Assembly: GCA_902776665.1 (NCBI GenBank)
Contig: CACYQZ010000028.1
Span: 1 to 39,346 of the forward strand
Direction of reading: 5' to 3'
Origin: an uncultured Prevotellaceae bacterium
GTDB lineage: Bacteria > Bacteroidota > Bacteroidia > Bacteroidales > Bacteroidaceae
DNA length: 39,346 bases
The translations under genes were made by a program, and so were the position numbers. The notes under the pieces are model-generated. The model was not told the DNA's origin, did not search any database, and saw nothing but the letters and a program-made list of their open reading frames with translations. Positions 32,498-39,346 of this stretch are shown here, piece by piece (position 1 is the stretch's first letter; each line of letters begins with the position of its first letter).

Positions 32498-32527
32498 CAA
32501 AGGTAATGATTTTTTTGAAAACACAAA
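32498..32527 (-). promoter_or_regulatory. promoter of the YitT gene
   Basis: TTTG (32527-32524) and TACCTTTG (32505-32498) are spaced 18 nt apart, with a leader of about 40 nt before ATG 32450. Confidence 0.6.
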
Positions 32528-32584
32528 TATTTTTTGAATAAAAATGTTGTTTTTTTTCAAAAAATCGTTGAAAACCCGTCACAA

Positions 32585-32737
32585 TTAGGTTGTTGTGAAG
32601 TAGTAAAGGGCGATGACGGCGGCGATAACGAGCAAAACAATGGTTTTGACGAGGCAACTCGTCACTTTTTTGATGATGAGGAAGCCGACGATGAAGGCGA
32701 CGAGGGCGACAATGTAAAGCGTGAAATCTGGATTCAT
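32585..32737 (-). CDS. small membrane protein (50 residues)
   Basis: The product starts MNPDF and has two hydrophobic helices (about residues 6-22 and 30-46) separated by IKKVTSCLVK. It ends YYFTTT. It lies 31 nt downstream of the RluA gene on the same strand. Similar two-helix proteins are found in Bacteroidales, but no function is known. ATG 32737 is the first start after the RluA stop; frames extending further upstream would overlap that gene. Confidence 0.6.
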   Translation of the reverse strand: MNPDFTLYIVALVAFIVGFLIIKKVTSCLVKTIVLLVIAAVIALYYFTTT

Positions 32738-32768
32738 AGAAAAAATGTTTTTTGGTGATTGGTTCTTG

Positions 32769-33653
32769 TTACTTGAAAATCTGTCGGAACGACGTGGGGA
32801 CGGGCGTGTCGAATTCCATACGCTCGCGGGTGATGGGATGCCAGAAACAAAGCACGCAGGCATGGAGGCAGAGGCGGTGGATGGGATCGTCGCCATTGCC
32901 GTATTTCGTGTCGCCGCAGACGGGATGGCCCATATCGGCGGAATGGACGCGAATCTGGTTTTTCCGCCCCGTTTCGAGTTGATACTCCACGAGCGAATGT
33001 TCGGTCGTGCGGTCGAGCACGTGGAAATGGGTGACGGCGTATTTTCCACCGTTATCGACGGGCGACGAATAGGTGACGTAGGCCTTGTTGTCCTTCAGCC
33101 AGTTGGCAATCGTACCCTCGTTTTCGGCCACTTCGCCACTGACGACGGCCACATAGCGGCGGTCATAGACGATTTCGTGCCAATTATGCTCGAAAATCTG
33201 CTCGGTTTCCATGTCCTTCGCATAAACCATCAGGCCGCTCGTGTCGCGGTCGAGGCGATGAACGACGTGGGCACGGCATTTCTGACCGGTTTTCTGGAAA
33301 TAGTTGTCGAGCACGCTCTTCACGTTGAGCGACTTGTGGCCGGCGGCCATCGAAAGGATGCCAATGTTTTTCTCGACGACGACAAGCCAGCGATCCTCAT
33401 AGACGAGTTTCACGTAGCGGCTCTTGAACTGGTCGTTTTTCTTCGTCTGGCTGACAGCGATTTTCATGCCTTTTTGCAGAGGAAAATCGAACTGCGTGAC
33501 GCATTTTCCATTGACTTTGATGCCGCGTCCCTGCAGCGTGGCCTTGATTTTCGAGCGCGAACCCTTGATGTTGGCAATCAGCCATTCCAAAAGCGGTGCC
33601 TCGTCGTTGACGACATAATGGTCGTAGCGGGATTTATTTAGTTCATAGTTCAT
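32769..33653 (-). CDS. RluA-family RNA pseudouridine synthase
   Basis: The 294-residue protein has an S4-like RNA-binding segment (about 20-65) and the RluA catalytic core with VVHRLDRDTSGLMVYAKD (the aspartate after HRL is catalytic), ETGRKNQIRVH and HRLCLHA. It probably modifies 23S rRNA uridines; the exact site cannot be assigned. The first codons (MNYELNK) come from the repeat at 33641-33683, so the native N-terminus may have been changed by the repeat; the conserved part starts near RYDHYVV. It follows manC by 74 nt and is likely in the same unit. Confidence 0.9.
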   Translation of the reverse strand: MNYELNKSRYDHYVVNDEAPLLEWLIANIKGSRSKIKATLQGRGIKVNGKCVTQFDFPLQKGMKIAVSQTKKNDQFKSRYVKLVYEDRWLVVVEKNIGILSMAAGHKSLNVKSVLDNYFQKTGQKCRAHVVHRLDRDTSGLMVYAKDMETEQIFEHNWHEIVYDRRYVAVVSGEVAENEGTIANWLKDNKAYVTYSSPVDNGGKYAVTHFHVLDRTTEHSLVEYQLETGRKNQIRVHSADMGHPVCGDTKYGNGDDPIHRLCLHACVLCFWHPITRERMEFDTPVPTSFRQIFK

Positions 33654-33733
33654 AGTTGAGAGTTGACAGTTGACAGTTGAGAATATCGAATGAACAATTT
33701 CTAATCATAATTCTTAATTATCAATTCTTAATT
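33641..33733. repeat. repeat tract between manC and the RluA gene
   Basis: GTTCATA and GTTGAGA/GTTGACA units (33641-33683) are followed by two copies of AATTCTTAATTA-type sequence (about 33709-33733). The tract contributes the start codon of the RluA gene on one side and the last codons and stop of manC (33728) on the other. The 7-nt units match those at 9832-9880. Confidence 0.75.
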
Positions 33734-34795
33734 ACCTTCCCCAGAAAATTGCTTGATTCGTTGTTCCTCACTCAATTTACAAATGAGCAGCGTACCGTCT
33801 TTTTCGGCCACGATACAGTCTTCCAGACCCTGAATCACCACTTTCCGAGCCTCGGTCGTGTGTACAATGCAGTTGTGCGACTCAAACATCGCAATGTCCT
33901 TGCCGATGCAGGCGTTGCCGTAGAGGTCGTGTGGCGTATGCGCCATGAGCGAACCCCACGTGCCGAGGTCGCTCCACCCGAAGTCAGCCGGACAGACGAA
34001 AATTTCCTCGGCACGCTCCATGATGGCGTAATCGACCGAGATGTTTTCGCACTCAGGAAAATGCTTGTCGATGGCCTGCTGCTCGTCGGGCGTGCCGAAA
34101 ACATCGCTCAACCCTTGGAAAATCTTGCTCATCGCAGGCTGATAGACGCGGAAGGCGTTCACAATCGTCGAAATGCTCCAAATGAAGATGCCGGCGTTCC
34201 AAAAATAGTTGTTTTGCTGAATATACGCCTGCGCCGTCTGCAAATCGGGCTTTTCGCGGAACGAATCGACGCGGAAAATCTCGTTGTTGCGCGGCGAACT
34301 GGCACTGAGGTCGGCCTGAATATAGCCGTAGCCCGTTTCGGGACGGTCGGGCTTCATGCCGAGCGTCACAATGGCGTCGCTCTCAGCCGTGAAACTCAAA
34401 CACGAGCGAATGACACGCTGAAATTCCTCCTCGTTGGTGACGATGTGGTCGCTCGGCGTAACAACGACATTCGCCTTCGGACACTGCGACTTGATGCGCC
34501 AACTGGCGTAGGCGATGCAGGGCGCAGTGTTGCGGCGGCAAGGCTCCAAAAGGATGTTGCTCTCGGGCATTTCGGGCAGTTGTTCCTTGACGAGGTCGGC
34601 ATAGCGCTGATTGGTCAGCACCCACACGTTTTCGGGCGGACAAATGCCGCGAAACCGCTCCACGGTCAGTTGCAAGAGCGAACGACCCACGCCCAACACG
34701 TCGATAAATTGCTTCGGGCGCTCGGCGGTGCTCATCGGCCAAAATCGGCTGCCTACGCCGCCTGCCATGATGACTAAATGATTGTTTGTCTGCAT
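33728..34795 (-). CDS. manC: mannose-1-phosphate guanylyltransferase
   Basis: This enzyme makes GDP-mannose from mannose-1-phosphate and GTP for glycans and fucose synthesis. The 355-residue product has the nucleotidyltransferase signature (IMAGGVGSRFWPMS and ERPKQF), TPSDHIV, GYGYIQ, FREKPD and WNAGIFIW, and ends in a left-handed beta-helix segment (SLMAHTPHDLYGN). It lacks the phosphomannose isomerase half of longer ManC proteins. The last two residues and stop fall in the intergenic repeat. Confidence 0.93.
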   Translation of the reverse strand: MQTNNHLVIMAGGVGSRFWPMSTAERPKQFIDVLGVGRSLLQLTVERFRGICPPENVWVLTNQRYADLVKEQLPEMPESNILLEPCRRNTAPCIAYASWRIKSQCPKANVVVTPSDHIVTNEEEFQRVIRSCLSFTAESDAIVTLGMKPDRPETGYGYIQADLSASSPRNNEIFRVDSFREKPDLQTAQAYIQQNNYFWNAGIFIWSISTIVNAFRVYQPAMSKIFQGLSDVFGTPDEQQAIDKHFPECENISVDYAIMERAEEIFVCPADFGWSDLGTWGSLMAHTPHDLYGNACIGKDIAMFESHNCIVHTTEARKVVIQGLEDCIVAEKDGTLLICKLSEEQRIKQFSGEGN

Positions 34796-34836
34796 ATTTT
34801 TTCCTCCTTAGATGATGTTTCTTTGAAAATTTCCTG

Positions 34837-34844
34837 CAAAAATA
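34837..34844 (-). promoter_or_regulatory. -7 element of manC
   Basis: TATTTTTG followed by CAG, 41 nt before ATG 34795. Confidence 0.5.
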
Positions 34845-34886
34845 CTCAAAAAAATTAGCATGAAAAAAATTTTGGAGAAAAAAAAC

Positions 34887-34925
34887 GAAAAGAGGGCTGT
34901 AAAACGTGTTCTACAGCCCCCTTCT
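34887..34925 (-). terminator. terminator of the winged-helix gene
   Basis: GGGGCTGTAG (34920-34911) pairs with TACAGCCCTC (about 34901-34892) around a short loop; a run rich in T follows on the minus strand. Confidence 0.8.
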
Positions 34926-34943
34926 TGTTTGTCGAATCGACTT

Positions 34944-35273
34944 TTAAGCCAGCGAAATCTTGTTGTTTTCGCCCATGATTTTGCCTTCCTTGAAGAGCCA
35001 GCCCATACCGACGAGCACTTCTTCTTCGCTGATTTTGGCGGCCTTGGCAATCTCCTTCACGGTGAGAGCCTTTGCAGCCGTGGCCAGTGCCTGATAGACA
35101 TCGCCAGCCTTGAAACCGACGTTCTCGGCGTTCAGCGCCACCTCAGCTTTTTTCTCGACCTTCTTAGCGACGGTCTTCTTGGCGGCTGCCTTCACAGTTT
35201 CCTTCACTGCGGGAGCCTTCTTCTCGGCTGCCTTGGGAGCGGCAACCTTCTTCGTTGTTTTCTTTTCTGCCAT
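34944..35273 (-). CDS. lysine/alanine-rich winged-helix protein (DUF2582-like)
   Basis: The 109-residue protein has two parts. Residues 1-45 are almost only lysine, alanine, valine and threonine with KKAPA and AAKKTVAKK units, like histone H1 tails. Residues 48-109 form a small winged helix (AGDVYQALATAAKALTVKE, then IAKAAKISEEEVLVGMGWL) like the DUF2582 family of Bacteroidota. Binding to nucleic acids, perhaps as a nucleoid or stress protein, is an inference from the tail. ATG 35273 begins the MAEKKTT start; an earlier ATG (35387) lies upstream of the promoter. Confidence 0.85.
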   Translation of the reverse strand: MAEKKTTKKVAAPKAAEKKAPAVKETVKAAAKKTVAKKVEKKAEVALNAENVGFKAGDVYQALATAAKALTVKEIAKAAKISEEEVLVGMGWLFKEGKIMGENNKISLA

Positions 35274-35344
35274 AATTTTTAACCTAAAAACAAAAATAAT
35301 ACCTGATTGGACTCTTAGCGGACAAACCGCGTTGAAATCTGCTG

Positions 35345-35352
35345 CAAAGTTA
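35345..35352 (-). promoter_or_regulatory. -7 element of the winged-helix gene
   Basis: TAACTTTG followed by CAG, 71 nt before ATG 35273. Candidate TTTG elements upstream have poor spacing. Confidence 0.5.
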
Positions 35353-35472
35353 GTCAAAAGCGCGTAACAAACCTCTGACAAAGGCAAAAATATTGACAGA
35401 AATGGCAGTTTTCTTGACTTATATCAATCATGACTGGCTCCGAGCCTCAACCGACTTGTTTGATATCGATTT

Positions 35473-37245
35473 TCAGGTCTCGCTGTCGTCGCGAAGGTCG
35501 AGTTGAATCTGCAATTCGTCGAGTTGCTGCTGGTCGATGAAACTCGGTGCATCGAGCATCACGTCGCGACCCGAATTGTTTTTCGGGAAGGCGATGCAGT
35601 CGCGAATCGAGTCGAGACCGGCCACGAGGCTCACGAAACGGTCGAGTCCGAAGGCCAAACCAGCGTGCGGCGGTGCACCGTATTTGAAGGCGTTGATGAG
35701 GAAGCCGAACTGCGCCATCGCCTTTTCGGGCGTGAAACCGAGGATTTCAAACATTTTTTCCTGCAAATGACCTTCGTGGATACGCAGCGAACCGCCACCA
35801 AGTTCCACGCCGTTGCAAACGAAGTCGTAGGCCACGGCACGAACTTTTTCAGGCGCGGTGTCGAGCAGGGGAATATCGTCGCGATTGGGCAGCGTAAACG
35901 GATGGTGGGTCGCCATCAGGCGCTGTTCCTCGTCACTCCACTCGAAGAGCGGGAAATCGACAATCCACAGACATTCAAACGTGTTTTTGTCGCGCAGTCC
36001 GAGGCGGTCGCCCATCTCCAGACGCAGCGTGCAGAGTTGTGTGCGAGTCTTGTTGGCCTTGTCGCCGCTGAGAATCAGCACGAGGTCGCCATCTTCGGCA
36101 TTCATCGCGGTTTTCAGCGTCTGCCACACTTCGGGCTCGTAGAATTTGTCAATCGACGACTTCACCGTGCCGTCCTCGTTGAATTTCACATAGACCAGAC
36201 CTTTCGCACCCACTTGCGGACGTTTCACGAAGTCGGTGAGTTCGTCGAGTTGCTTGCGCGTGTAGTTGGCACAGCCTTTCGCGCAGATGCCACCAATGTA
36301 TTCAGCCTCGTTGAAGACGGGGAACGTGCCCGTGCCTTTCAGCACGTCCATCAGTTCGACGAACTCCATTCCGAAGCGCAAATCGGGCTTGTCGCTACCA
36401 AAGCGACGCATCGCCTCGTGCCACGTCATCTGCTGCAACTTCGCTGGCAGTTCCACGCCGCGTGTCTCCTTGAAAATATAGCGAACCAAACCCTCGAAGA
36501 TTTGCAGCACGTCTTCTTGGTCGGCAAACGACATTTCGCAGTCGATTTGGGTGAATTCGGGCTGACGGTCAGCGCGAAGGTCCTCGTCGCGGAAGCATTT
36601 TGCAATCTGGAAATAGCGGTCGAAACCCGACACCATCAGCAACTGCTTCAGCGTCTGCGGCGACTGCGGCAGCGCATAGAACTGACCGGGATTCATTCGG
36701 CTCGGAACGACGAAATCGCGTGCACCTTCGGGCGTGGAACCAATCAGAATCGGTGTTTCCACCTCGATGAAGTCGTGCGAGTCGAGGTAGTTGCGCGTCA
36801 GAATCGTCATTTTGTGGCGCAACTCCATATTTTTCCGCACACACGCCCGACGCAGGTCGAGATAGCGGTACTTCATTCGCAGTTCGTCGCCGCCGTCGGT
36901 GTTGTCCTCGATGGTGAACGGCGGTGTTTCGCTCTCGCTGAGCACGCGGAGCGTCGTCGCCAGAATCTCGATGTCGCCCGTCGGCATCTTCGGGTTCTTC
37001 GACTGGCGCTCGCTGACCGTTCCCACAATCTGAATACACCATTCACGTCCTAACTTGTTGGCATTTTCGCAGAGAGCCGCATCTTTCGACTCGTCGAAAA
37101 CCAACTGTGTGATACCGTAGCGGTCGCGCAAATCGACGAAAGTCATTCCGCCCATCTTGCGAACTCGCTGCACCCATCCGGCCAGCGTCACCTGCCGACC
37201 AGCGTCTGAGAGCCGAAGCTCTCCACAAGTGTTTGTTCTATACAT
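35473..37245 (-). CDS. aspS: aspartyl-tRNA synthetase
   Basis: AspS charges tRNA-Asp. The 590-residue product has the N-terminal OB-fold ([23 protein letters not shown]), class II motif 2 ([18 protein letters not shown]), the bacterial GAD insertion domain, and motif 3 near the C-terminus ([15 protein letters not shown]). [24 protein letters not shown] lies before motif 2. The length is normal. It has its own promoter and is separated from the downstream winged-helix gene by that gene's promoter. Confidence 0.97.
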   Translation of the reverse strand: MYRTNTCGELRLSDAGRQVTLAGWVQRVRKMGGMTFVDLRDRYGITQLVFDESKDAALCENANKLGREWCIQIVGTVSERQSKNPKMPTGDIEILATTLRVLSESETPPFTIEDNTDGGDELRMKYRYLDLRRACVRKNMELRHKMTILTRNYLDSHDFIEVETPILIGSTPEGARDFVVPSRMNPGQFYALPQSPQTLKQLLMVSGFDRYFQIAKCFRDEDLRADRQPEFTQIDCEMSFADQEDVLQIFEGLVRYIFKETRGVELPAKLQQMTWHEAMRRFGSDKPDLRFGMEFVELMDVLKGTGTFPVFNEAEYIGGICAKGCANYTRKQLDELTDFVKRPQVGAKGLVYVKFNEDGTVKSSIDKFYEPEVWQTLKTAMNAEDGDLVLILSGDKANKTRTQLCTLRLEMGDRLGLRDKNTFECLWIVDFPLFEWSDEEQRLMATHHPFTLPNRDDIPLLDTAPEKVRAVAYDFVCNGVELGGGSLRIHEGHLQEKMFEILGFTPEKAMAQFGFLINAFKYGAPPHAGLAFGLDRFVSLVAGLDSIRDCIAFPKNNSGRDVMLDAPSFIDQQQLDELQIQLDLRDDSET

Positions 37246-37272
37246 CTTTTATATAATTTACAAAATTTCGTG

Positions 37273-37303
37273 CAAAATTACAACTTTTCCACGAACTGAC
37301 AAA
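37273..37303 (-). promoter_or_regulatory. promoter of aspS
   Basis: TTTG (37303-37300) and TAATTTTG (37280-37273) are spaced 19 nt apart; ATG 37245 follows 27 nt downstream. Confidence 0.7.
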
Positions 37304-37349
37304 ACAAAATGGCTGTTCTTCTGTTATTATCTCTTAAAAAAAACGTCTT

Positions 37350-37384
37350 TTTGTGCCGTTTTTTAAACAAAAAACGTAACTTTG
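37350..37384 (+). promoter_or_regulatory. promoter of the DUF1573 gene
   Basis: TTTG (37350-37353) and TAACTTTG (37377-37384) are spaced 23 nt apart, slightly long; ATG 37417 follows 32 nt downstream. Confidence 0.5.
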
Positions 37385-37416
37385 CGTCGAATTTAACAAC
37401 TTAACACGCGAAAAAT

Positions 37417-37803
37417 ATGAAAAAATTGTTACTCACGACCATGCTTCTCATTGCGTGCGTCAGCTTCGCCTCGGCACAGCAGGCACAAATCAAGTTCGAC
37501 AAGACGACCCACGATTTCGGCAAATTCTCCGAGGCACAACCCGTGAAAGAATGCACCTTTACGTTCACCAACACGGGCACGGCTCCGCTCGTCATCAATC
37601 AGGCGGTGGCATCGTGCGGCTGCACGGTTCCGAACTACACGAAAGAGCCTGTCGCACCCGGCAAAACCGGCCAAATCAAGGTGACCTACAACGGCAAGGG
37701 CAAGTTCCCCGGCCACTTTAAGAAAAGCATCACCATCCGCACCAACGGCAAACCCGAAATGACTCGCCTATACATCGAAGGAACGATGGAGGAAGCGAAG
37801 TGA
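37417..37803 (+). CDS. secreted DUF1573 protein
   Basis: The 128-residue product has a signal peptide ending SFASAQ and one Ig-like DUF1573 domain. FDKTTHDFGKFSEAQPV, FTFTNTGTAPLVI and the cysteine pair in SCGCTVP are typical. Such proteins are exported and very common in Bacteroidota; the function is unknown. It is a single-gene unit with a promoter and terminator. Confidence 0.92.
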   Translation: MKKLLLTTMLLIACVSFASAQQAQIKFDKTTHDFGKFSEAQPVKECTFTFTNTGTAPLVINQAVASCGCTVPNYTKEPVAPGKTGQIKVTYNGKGKFPGHFKKSITIRTNGKPEMTRLYIEGTMEEAK

Positions 37804-37815
37804 ATATTAACATAT

Positions 37816-37856
37816 AAAAAAGAAAGCGCCATCCGCAAGATGGTGCTTTCTTTTTG
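37816..37856. terminator. bidirectional terminator between the DUF1573 and ROK genes
   Basis: AAAGAAAGCGCCATC pairs with GATGGTGCTTTCTTT around a CGCAA loop, with A and T runs on either side, so it can stop transcription from both convergent genes. Confidence 0.88.
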
Positions 37857-37863
37857 GTTGGAA

Positions 37864-38841
37864 TCAGATTTCCCATCCCACAGCACTCGCACCGAGCACG
37901 GCTGCACTCGAGCCTTCCAATCCGCTGACAAGGAATTTTGCCTTGTCCTTGTAGATTTTCAGCACATTTTCGTCGTAAGCCTTTTTGATGGGGTTCATAA
38001 TCAGGTCACCGGCCTTCGTCACGCCACCGAAGAAAATAAACGCCTCGGGCGACGAGAACGCTGCGAAGTCGGAACAAGCCTCGCCGAGAATCTGACCAGT
38101 AAACTCAAAAATTTCGTTGGCCAACTTGTCGCCTTTTCCAGCGGCAATCGCCACGTCGAGACTGGTGATTTCGTCGGGATTCAGTTCACGCAGAAGCGAG
38201 GGCTGTTCGGTCGTGGAAAGCAGTTCGCGAGCCGTGCGAGCCATGCCCGTGGCCGAGCAATAAGTCTCCAGACAGCCTTTTCGACCGCATCCGCAGGGAC
38301 GACCGTCGCGGCGCACGACAACGTGACCGAGTTCACCTGCGAAACCGTCGCTGCCATATACCAACTGGCCGTTCACGACGATACCAGAACCGACACCCGT
38401 GCCGAGCGTAATCATAATAAAGTTCTTCATGCCACGTGCCACGCCATAAATCATTTCGCCGATGGCAGCAGCGTTGGCGTCGTTGGTCAGTGCGACGGGG
38501 ATTCCGAGACGCTCCTTGAACATGGCAGCCAGTGGCACAATGCCGTTGCGACCCCACACGAGGTTCGGCGCGAATTCAATCGTGCCGTTGTAGTAGTTGC
38601 CGTTCGGCGCGCCAATGCCCATCGCCTTGATTTTCTCGATGCCGCCCATCTGTTCGATAATCGGCTCGAGGGCTTTCACCGAAGCATCGACATAGTCCTC
38701 TACATTGTCATAAACTTGCGTCTTGATAGCGGTTGTGGCCTTGATTTCACCACGGCTATCGACGATTCCAAACACTGAGTTTGTACCTCCGAGGTCCAAA
38801 CCAATCACATACGGTTTCAAAGTTTGTTGTTCGTTCATCAT
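37864..38841 (-). CDS. ROK-family glucokinase
   Basis: The 325-residue ROK kinase has the ATP-binding GLDLGGTNSVFG at its start, a substrate-binding region with GAPNGNYYNG, LTNDANAAAIGE (catalytic aspartate) and ITLGTGVGSGIVVNG. The zinc motif is GELGHVVVRRDG followed by CGCGRKGCLETY. ROK enzymes phosphorylate glucose or N-acetylmannosamine; glucose is likely but not certain. ATG 38841 and 38838 are equally good starts (MMNEQQ); an earlier ATG (38880) lies on the promoter box. Confidence 0.9.
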   Translation of the reverse strand: MMNEQQTLKPYVIGLDLGGTNSVFGIVDSRGEIKATTAIKTQVYDNVEDYVDASVKALEPIIEQMGGIEKIKAMGIGAPNGNYYNGTIEFAPNLVWGRNGIVPLAAMFKERLGIPVALTNDANAAAIGEMIYGVARGMKNFIMITLGTGVGSGIVVNGQLVYGSDGFAGELGHVVVRRDGRPCGCGRKGCLETYCSATGMARTARELLSTTEQPSLLRELNPDEITSLDVAIAAGKGDKLANEIFEFTGQILGEACSDFAAFSSPEAFIFFGGVTKAGDLIMNPIKKAYDENVLKIYKDKAKFLVSGLEGSSAAVLGASAVGWEI

Positions 38842-38874
38842 TTTTTCCTGAAAATTAAGTTGTTCGTAGATTTG

Positions 38875-38928
38875 CTGCAAAGGTACGAAAAAATTTTGAT
38901 AGTTCCAAAAAAAAATGTACCTTTGCAG
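38875..38928. promoter_or_regulatory. interlocked divergent promoters of the ROK and LysE genes
   Basis: On the minus strand, TTTG (38909-38906) and TACCTTTG (38885-38878) are spaced 20 nt apart and point to the ROK gene. On the plus strand, TTTG (38895-38898) and TACCTTTG (38918-38925) are spaced 19 nt apart and point to the LysE gene. Each -33 element lies in the spacer of the other. The two -7 regions form a perfect 12-bp inverted repeat, CTGCAAAGGTAC and GTACCTTTGCAG. Confidence 0.75.
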
Positions 38929-38933
38929 CCGCT

Positions 38934-39346
38934 ATGCCATTTCAAATACCAATTAACATATTGGATTTCATCTTCAAAGGCATGCTCATTGGCATGATTG
39001 CATCGGCTCCGATGGGGCCGGTGGGCATTCTTTGTGTGCAGCGCACGTTGAACAAGGGTCGTTGGTATGGTTTTGCCACAGGAATCGGCGCTTCCATCAG
39101 CGACATTTTCTACGCCGCCATCACGGGCTATGGCATGGCTTTCGTGATGGACTTAATCAACAACGACCAAAACCGTTTTTACCTTCAGATTGTGGGTTCG
39201 CTACTGCTGCTCGGCTTCGGATGGTACACCTATCGCACCGACCCGATGAAGAAAGTTCACCAATCGGGACAGCAAAAAGGCTCGCTCTGGTACAATACGT
39301 GGACGGCTTTCCTCGTCACCTTCTCCAACCCGCTCATCGTCTTCCT
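38934..39346 (+). CDS. LysE-family transporter (5' part)
   Basis: The frame is open to the window end (137 codons seen). It starts MPFQIPINILDFIFKGMLIG and has the LysE/RhtB-like N-terminal motif ASAPMGPVGILCVQRTL followed by GASISDIFYAA, with further helices near residues 79-100 and 120-137. Such proteins export amino acids or related solutes. Only 8 nt separate the -7 box from ATG 38934, so the leader is very short. Confidence 0.85.
   Translation, partial: MPFQIPINILDFIFKGMLIGMIASAPMGPVGILCVQRTLNKGRWYGFATGIGASISDIFYAAITGYGMAFVMDLINNDQNRFYLQIVGSLLLLGFGWYTYRTDPMKKVHQSGQQKGSLWYNTWTAFLVTFSNPLIVF

Overview
The window is chromosomal DNA from a member of the Bacteroidales, probably Prevotella-like. 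Three things point there. Many genes start downstream of the Bacteroidota promoter element TAnnTTTG (about 25 copies, nearly all followed by C). The gene content is typical: 1191-residue pyruvate:ferredoxin oxidoreductase, KDO synthesis, a sphingolipid-type serine palmitoyltransferase, DUF5687, DUF4491, DUF1573 and BlaR1/BlaI with TonB domains. GC-richer core genes alternate with AT-rich accessory stretches. The genus is inference.

Layout. 1-2098: AT-rich, minus-strand array of three RHS-tip remnants, each followed by a lipoprotein or secreted protein gene (decayed polymorphic-toxin/immunity cassettes). 2245-3027: a kinase-fold protein of the kind carried by mobile elements. 3079-5032: tilS and an RNase D-like exonuclease (minus). 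5184-10678: ftsK, a LolA-like carrier, a DUF5687 permease and kdsB (plus). 10668-12632: trmO, PAP2 phosphatase and a Crp/Fnr regulator, one minus-strand operon. 12729-14498: lepA. 14680-17782: AT-rich accessory islet with a HigA-like antitoxin, a solitary PD-(D/E)XK nuclease, a small unknown protein plus DUF1294, and a VapBC-type pair. 17882-20869: a lipoprotein, then an M56 peptidase-TonB sensor with its BlaI repressor. 21114-23277: LacI-family regulator convergent with an ATP-grasp-like protein. 23427-29024: nifJ, DUF4491, rlmH and a papain-like peptidase. 29032-30264: terminator, tRNA-Pro and a broken serine palmitoyltransferase. 30420-39346: diacylglycerol-kinase-like lipid kinase, YitT, small membrane protein, RluA, ManC, a lysine/alanine-rich winged-helix protein, AspS, DUF1573, ROK glucokinase and the start of a LysE-family transporter.

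How they work together. Most of the window is housekeeping: tRNA modification and charging (tilS, trmO, aspS, tRNA-Pro), ribosome function (lepA, rlmH, rluA), cell envelope (lolA, kdsB, manC, PAP2, lipid kinase), chromosome segregation (ftsK) and anaerobic pyruvate oxidation (nifJ). No complete new defence or secretion system is visible. The points most worth a second look are the RHS cassette array, the broken serine palmitoyltransferase beside tRNA-Pro, two GTG-started genes whose promoter sits 4 nt upstream, a perfect 12-bp inverted repeat made of two divergent promoters, the duplicated plug-like/TonB modules on the M56 sensor, a repeat hairpin inside the start of kdsB, and the solitary nuclease in the accessory islet.
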